Shown in pieces: positions 5,396 to 6,328 of a DNA stretch of 6,328 nucleotides. Position 1 is the first letter of the stretch; each line of letters opens with the position of its first letter. The notes under the pieces were generated by a model that ran no database searches, had not been told where the DNA came from, and saw only the letters and a program-made list of their open reading frames with translations. Source of the stretch: an uncultured Balneolaceae bacterium (GTDB lineage: Bacteria; Bacteroidota; Rhodothermia; Balneolales; Balneolaceae). The DNA is taken from positions 1 to 6,328 of the forward strand of contig CALJMB010000280.1 in assembly GCA_937982515.1 (NCBI GenBank). Reading direction: 5' to 3'. A program made the translations under genes and the position numbers.

Positions 5396-6328
5396 TCATT
5401 TCCGAATTACCTCTTCTTCCGTTTCCAGAGCTTTCTCTTCTTTCTCCATCCATGAGTAAGGATAGCTGCCGTCATCCAGCTTAGCCGCTTCAGTGGTAAG
5501 ATACAGCGGGTGGAAGGTATCGATCATCACGGCATACTCGTCGGTCTTCTCCATACCAATGCTGCCTTCATATTTACCGGGATGCGGGCCGTGCGGAATA
5601 CCGCCGGGATGATGGGTGATGCTGGCGAACTCCACACCTTTGCGGCTCATAAAGTCTCCTTCCACGTAATAGAGCACCTCATCAGAATCTACATTGGAGT
5701 GGGTGTACGGTGCGGGTATGGACAGGGGGTGATAGTCAAACTTACGTGGGCAAAAAGAACAAACCACATAATTACGTCCCTTAAAGGTCTGATGCACGGG
5801 CGGCGGTTGGTGCACACGCCCTGTTATGGGTTCAAAGTCCCTGATGTTAAAAATCCACGGGTACAGGTAGCCGTCCCACCCTACCACATCGAACGGGTGG
5901 TGTTCATACCAGTAGGAGGTGATGCGCCCCTGTTTTTTTATTTTCACCTCAAACTCTCCCTTTTCGTCGAAAAATAGTTGCGCCTCAGGGCGGCGTATAT
6001 CGCGTTCACAATACGGACTGTTCTCCAAAAACTGTCCTTTTTCGGAGAGATACCGGTCGGGTACATCTACAGGGCCGGTAGAATCAATCACGAGCATGCG
6101 GTTCTTTTCCGTTTCAAATACCATCTGGTATATGGTTCCCCGGGGGATGAAGATGTAATCTCCGTACCCAAAATCCAGCCTGCCGAACACGGTTTGCACA
6201 TACCCCTCCCCTTCGTGGATGAATAACAGCTCGTCGTGCTCCCCGTTTTTGTAGAAATAGCTCATAGGCTCATCCGGACGGGCCACTCCGATCTGGATAT
6301 CGCTGTTGTACATCAGGTATCTGCGCCC
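5396..6328 (-). CDS. hmgA: Homogentisate 1,2-dioxygenase, 5' end beyond the window
   Basis: This Fe(II) cupin enzyme opens the ring of homogentisate to maleylacetoacetate in tyrosine/phenylalanine breakdown. The frame runs off the right edge: the five codons before the internal ATG at 6311-6313 read GRRYL and are open. Visible length is 310 residues, and the family is usually near 380-440, so roughly 70-80 or more N-terminal residues are missing. Counting from that Met as 1, the N-terminal half has FIHEGEGYVQTVFG (31-44) and GDYIFIPRGTIYQM (51-64). The catalytic half has PYTHSNVDSDEVLYYVEGDF (202-221) and GGIPHGPHPG (237-246), supplying likely iron ligands among H205, E212 and H241/H244. The sequence RNYVVCSFCPRKFDYHP (180-196) is family-typical, with a CxxC that may be incidental. 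The Glu-rich tail ends next to a hairpin. Other pathway genes (HPPD, fumarylacetoacetase) are not in the window and may lie upstream past the right edge. Confidence 0.95.
   Translation of the reverse strand, partial: GRRYLMYNSDIQIGVARPDEPMSYFYKNGEHDELLFIHEGEGYVQTVFGRLDFGYGDYIFIPRGTIYQMVFETEKNRMLVIDSTGPVDVPDRYLSEKGQFLENSPYCERDIRRPEAQLFFDEKGEFEVKIKKQGRITSYWYEHHPFDVVGWDGYLYPWIFNIRDFEPITGRVHQPPPVHQTFKGRNYVVCSFCPRKFDYHPLSIPAPYTHSNVDSDEVLYYVEGDFMSRKGVEFASITHHPGGIPHGPHPGKYEGSIGMEKTDEYAVMIDTFHPLYLTTEAAKLDDGSYPYSWMEKEEKALETEEEVIRK

Noticed and set aside
5510..5977. 155-codon plus-strand open frame inside homogentisate dioxygenase
   Set aside because: It is antisense to conserved HGD catalytic motifs and has no independent evidence.
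6311..6313. ATG at 6313 as the true start of homogentisate dioxygenase
   Set aside because: The frame continues to the window edge with family-like residues, and starting here would remove the normal N-terminal part of the enzyme.

Overview
This window is a bacterial chromosomal segment with six protein-coding genes. Five are on the minus strand and one (pcm) is on the plus strand. Protein style points to the Bacteroidota/Balneolota/Rhodothermota side of the tree: a homogentisate dioxygenase of the HSNVDSDEV...GIPHGPHPG type, an isoaspartyl methyltransferase with an N-terminal export-like extension, weak or absent Shine-Dalgarno sequences before several genes, and intergenic repeats of kinds I associate with those genomes. 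This placement is inference from style only.

Layout, left to right. Positions 1-106 hold two short heptamer arrays in opposite orientation (TAGAAAG units, then GACTTTC units); the second abuts the stop codon of an AT-rich gene of unknown function (106-825, minus). A class I adenylate-forming acyl-CoA synthetase follows (1055-2743, minus). The 334-base divergent region 2744-3077 contains a 16-bp near-palindrome upstream of the synthetase, an 85-bp element bounded by 20-bp imperfect inverted repeats, and a second repeat-like stretch just before pcm. Then come pcm (3078-3875, plus) and, tail to tail with only 7 bases between, a UbiE/COQ5-like SAM methyltransferase (3883-4698, minus). An OsmC-family protein (4747-5280, minus) lies 48 bases upstream of it and probably shares its transcript. 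The window ends inside homogentisate 1,2-dioxygenase (5396-6328, minus), whose N-terminal part is beyond the right edge; a compact hairpin begins directly after its stop codon.

Functionally the window mixes housekeeping and catabolic genes: tyrosine/phenylalanine breakdown (HGD), acyl or aryl acid activation (synthetase), repair of aged proteins (Pcm), possible thiol/peroxide chemistry (OsmC) and an unassigned methyl transfer. Only OsmC plus the methyltransferase look like an operon. I see no CRISPR array, tRNA, rRNA, transposase, phage gene or defence system. The genes are recognisable families, and I found no convincing undescribed multi-gene system. What deserves a second look is mostly intergenic (three different repeat types and one possible operator), together with the OsmC protein that lacks its second cysteine and the apparently exported Pcm.
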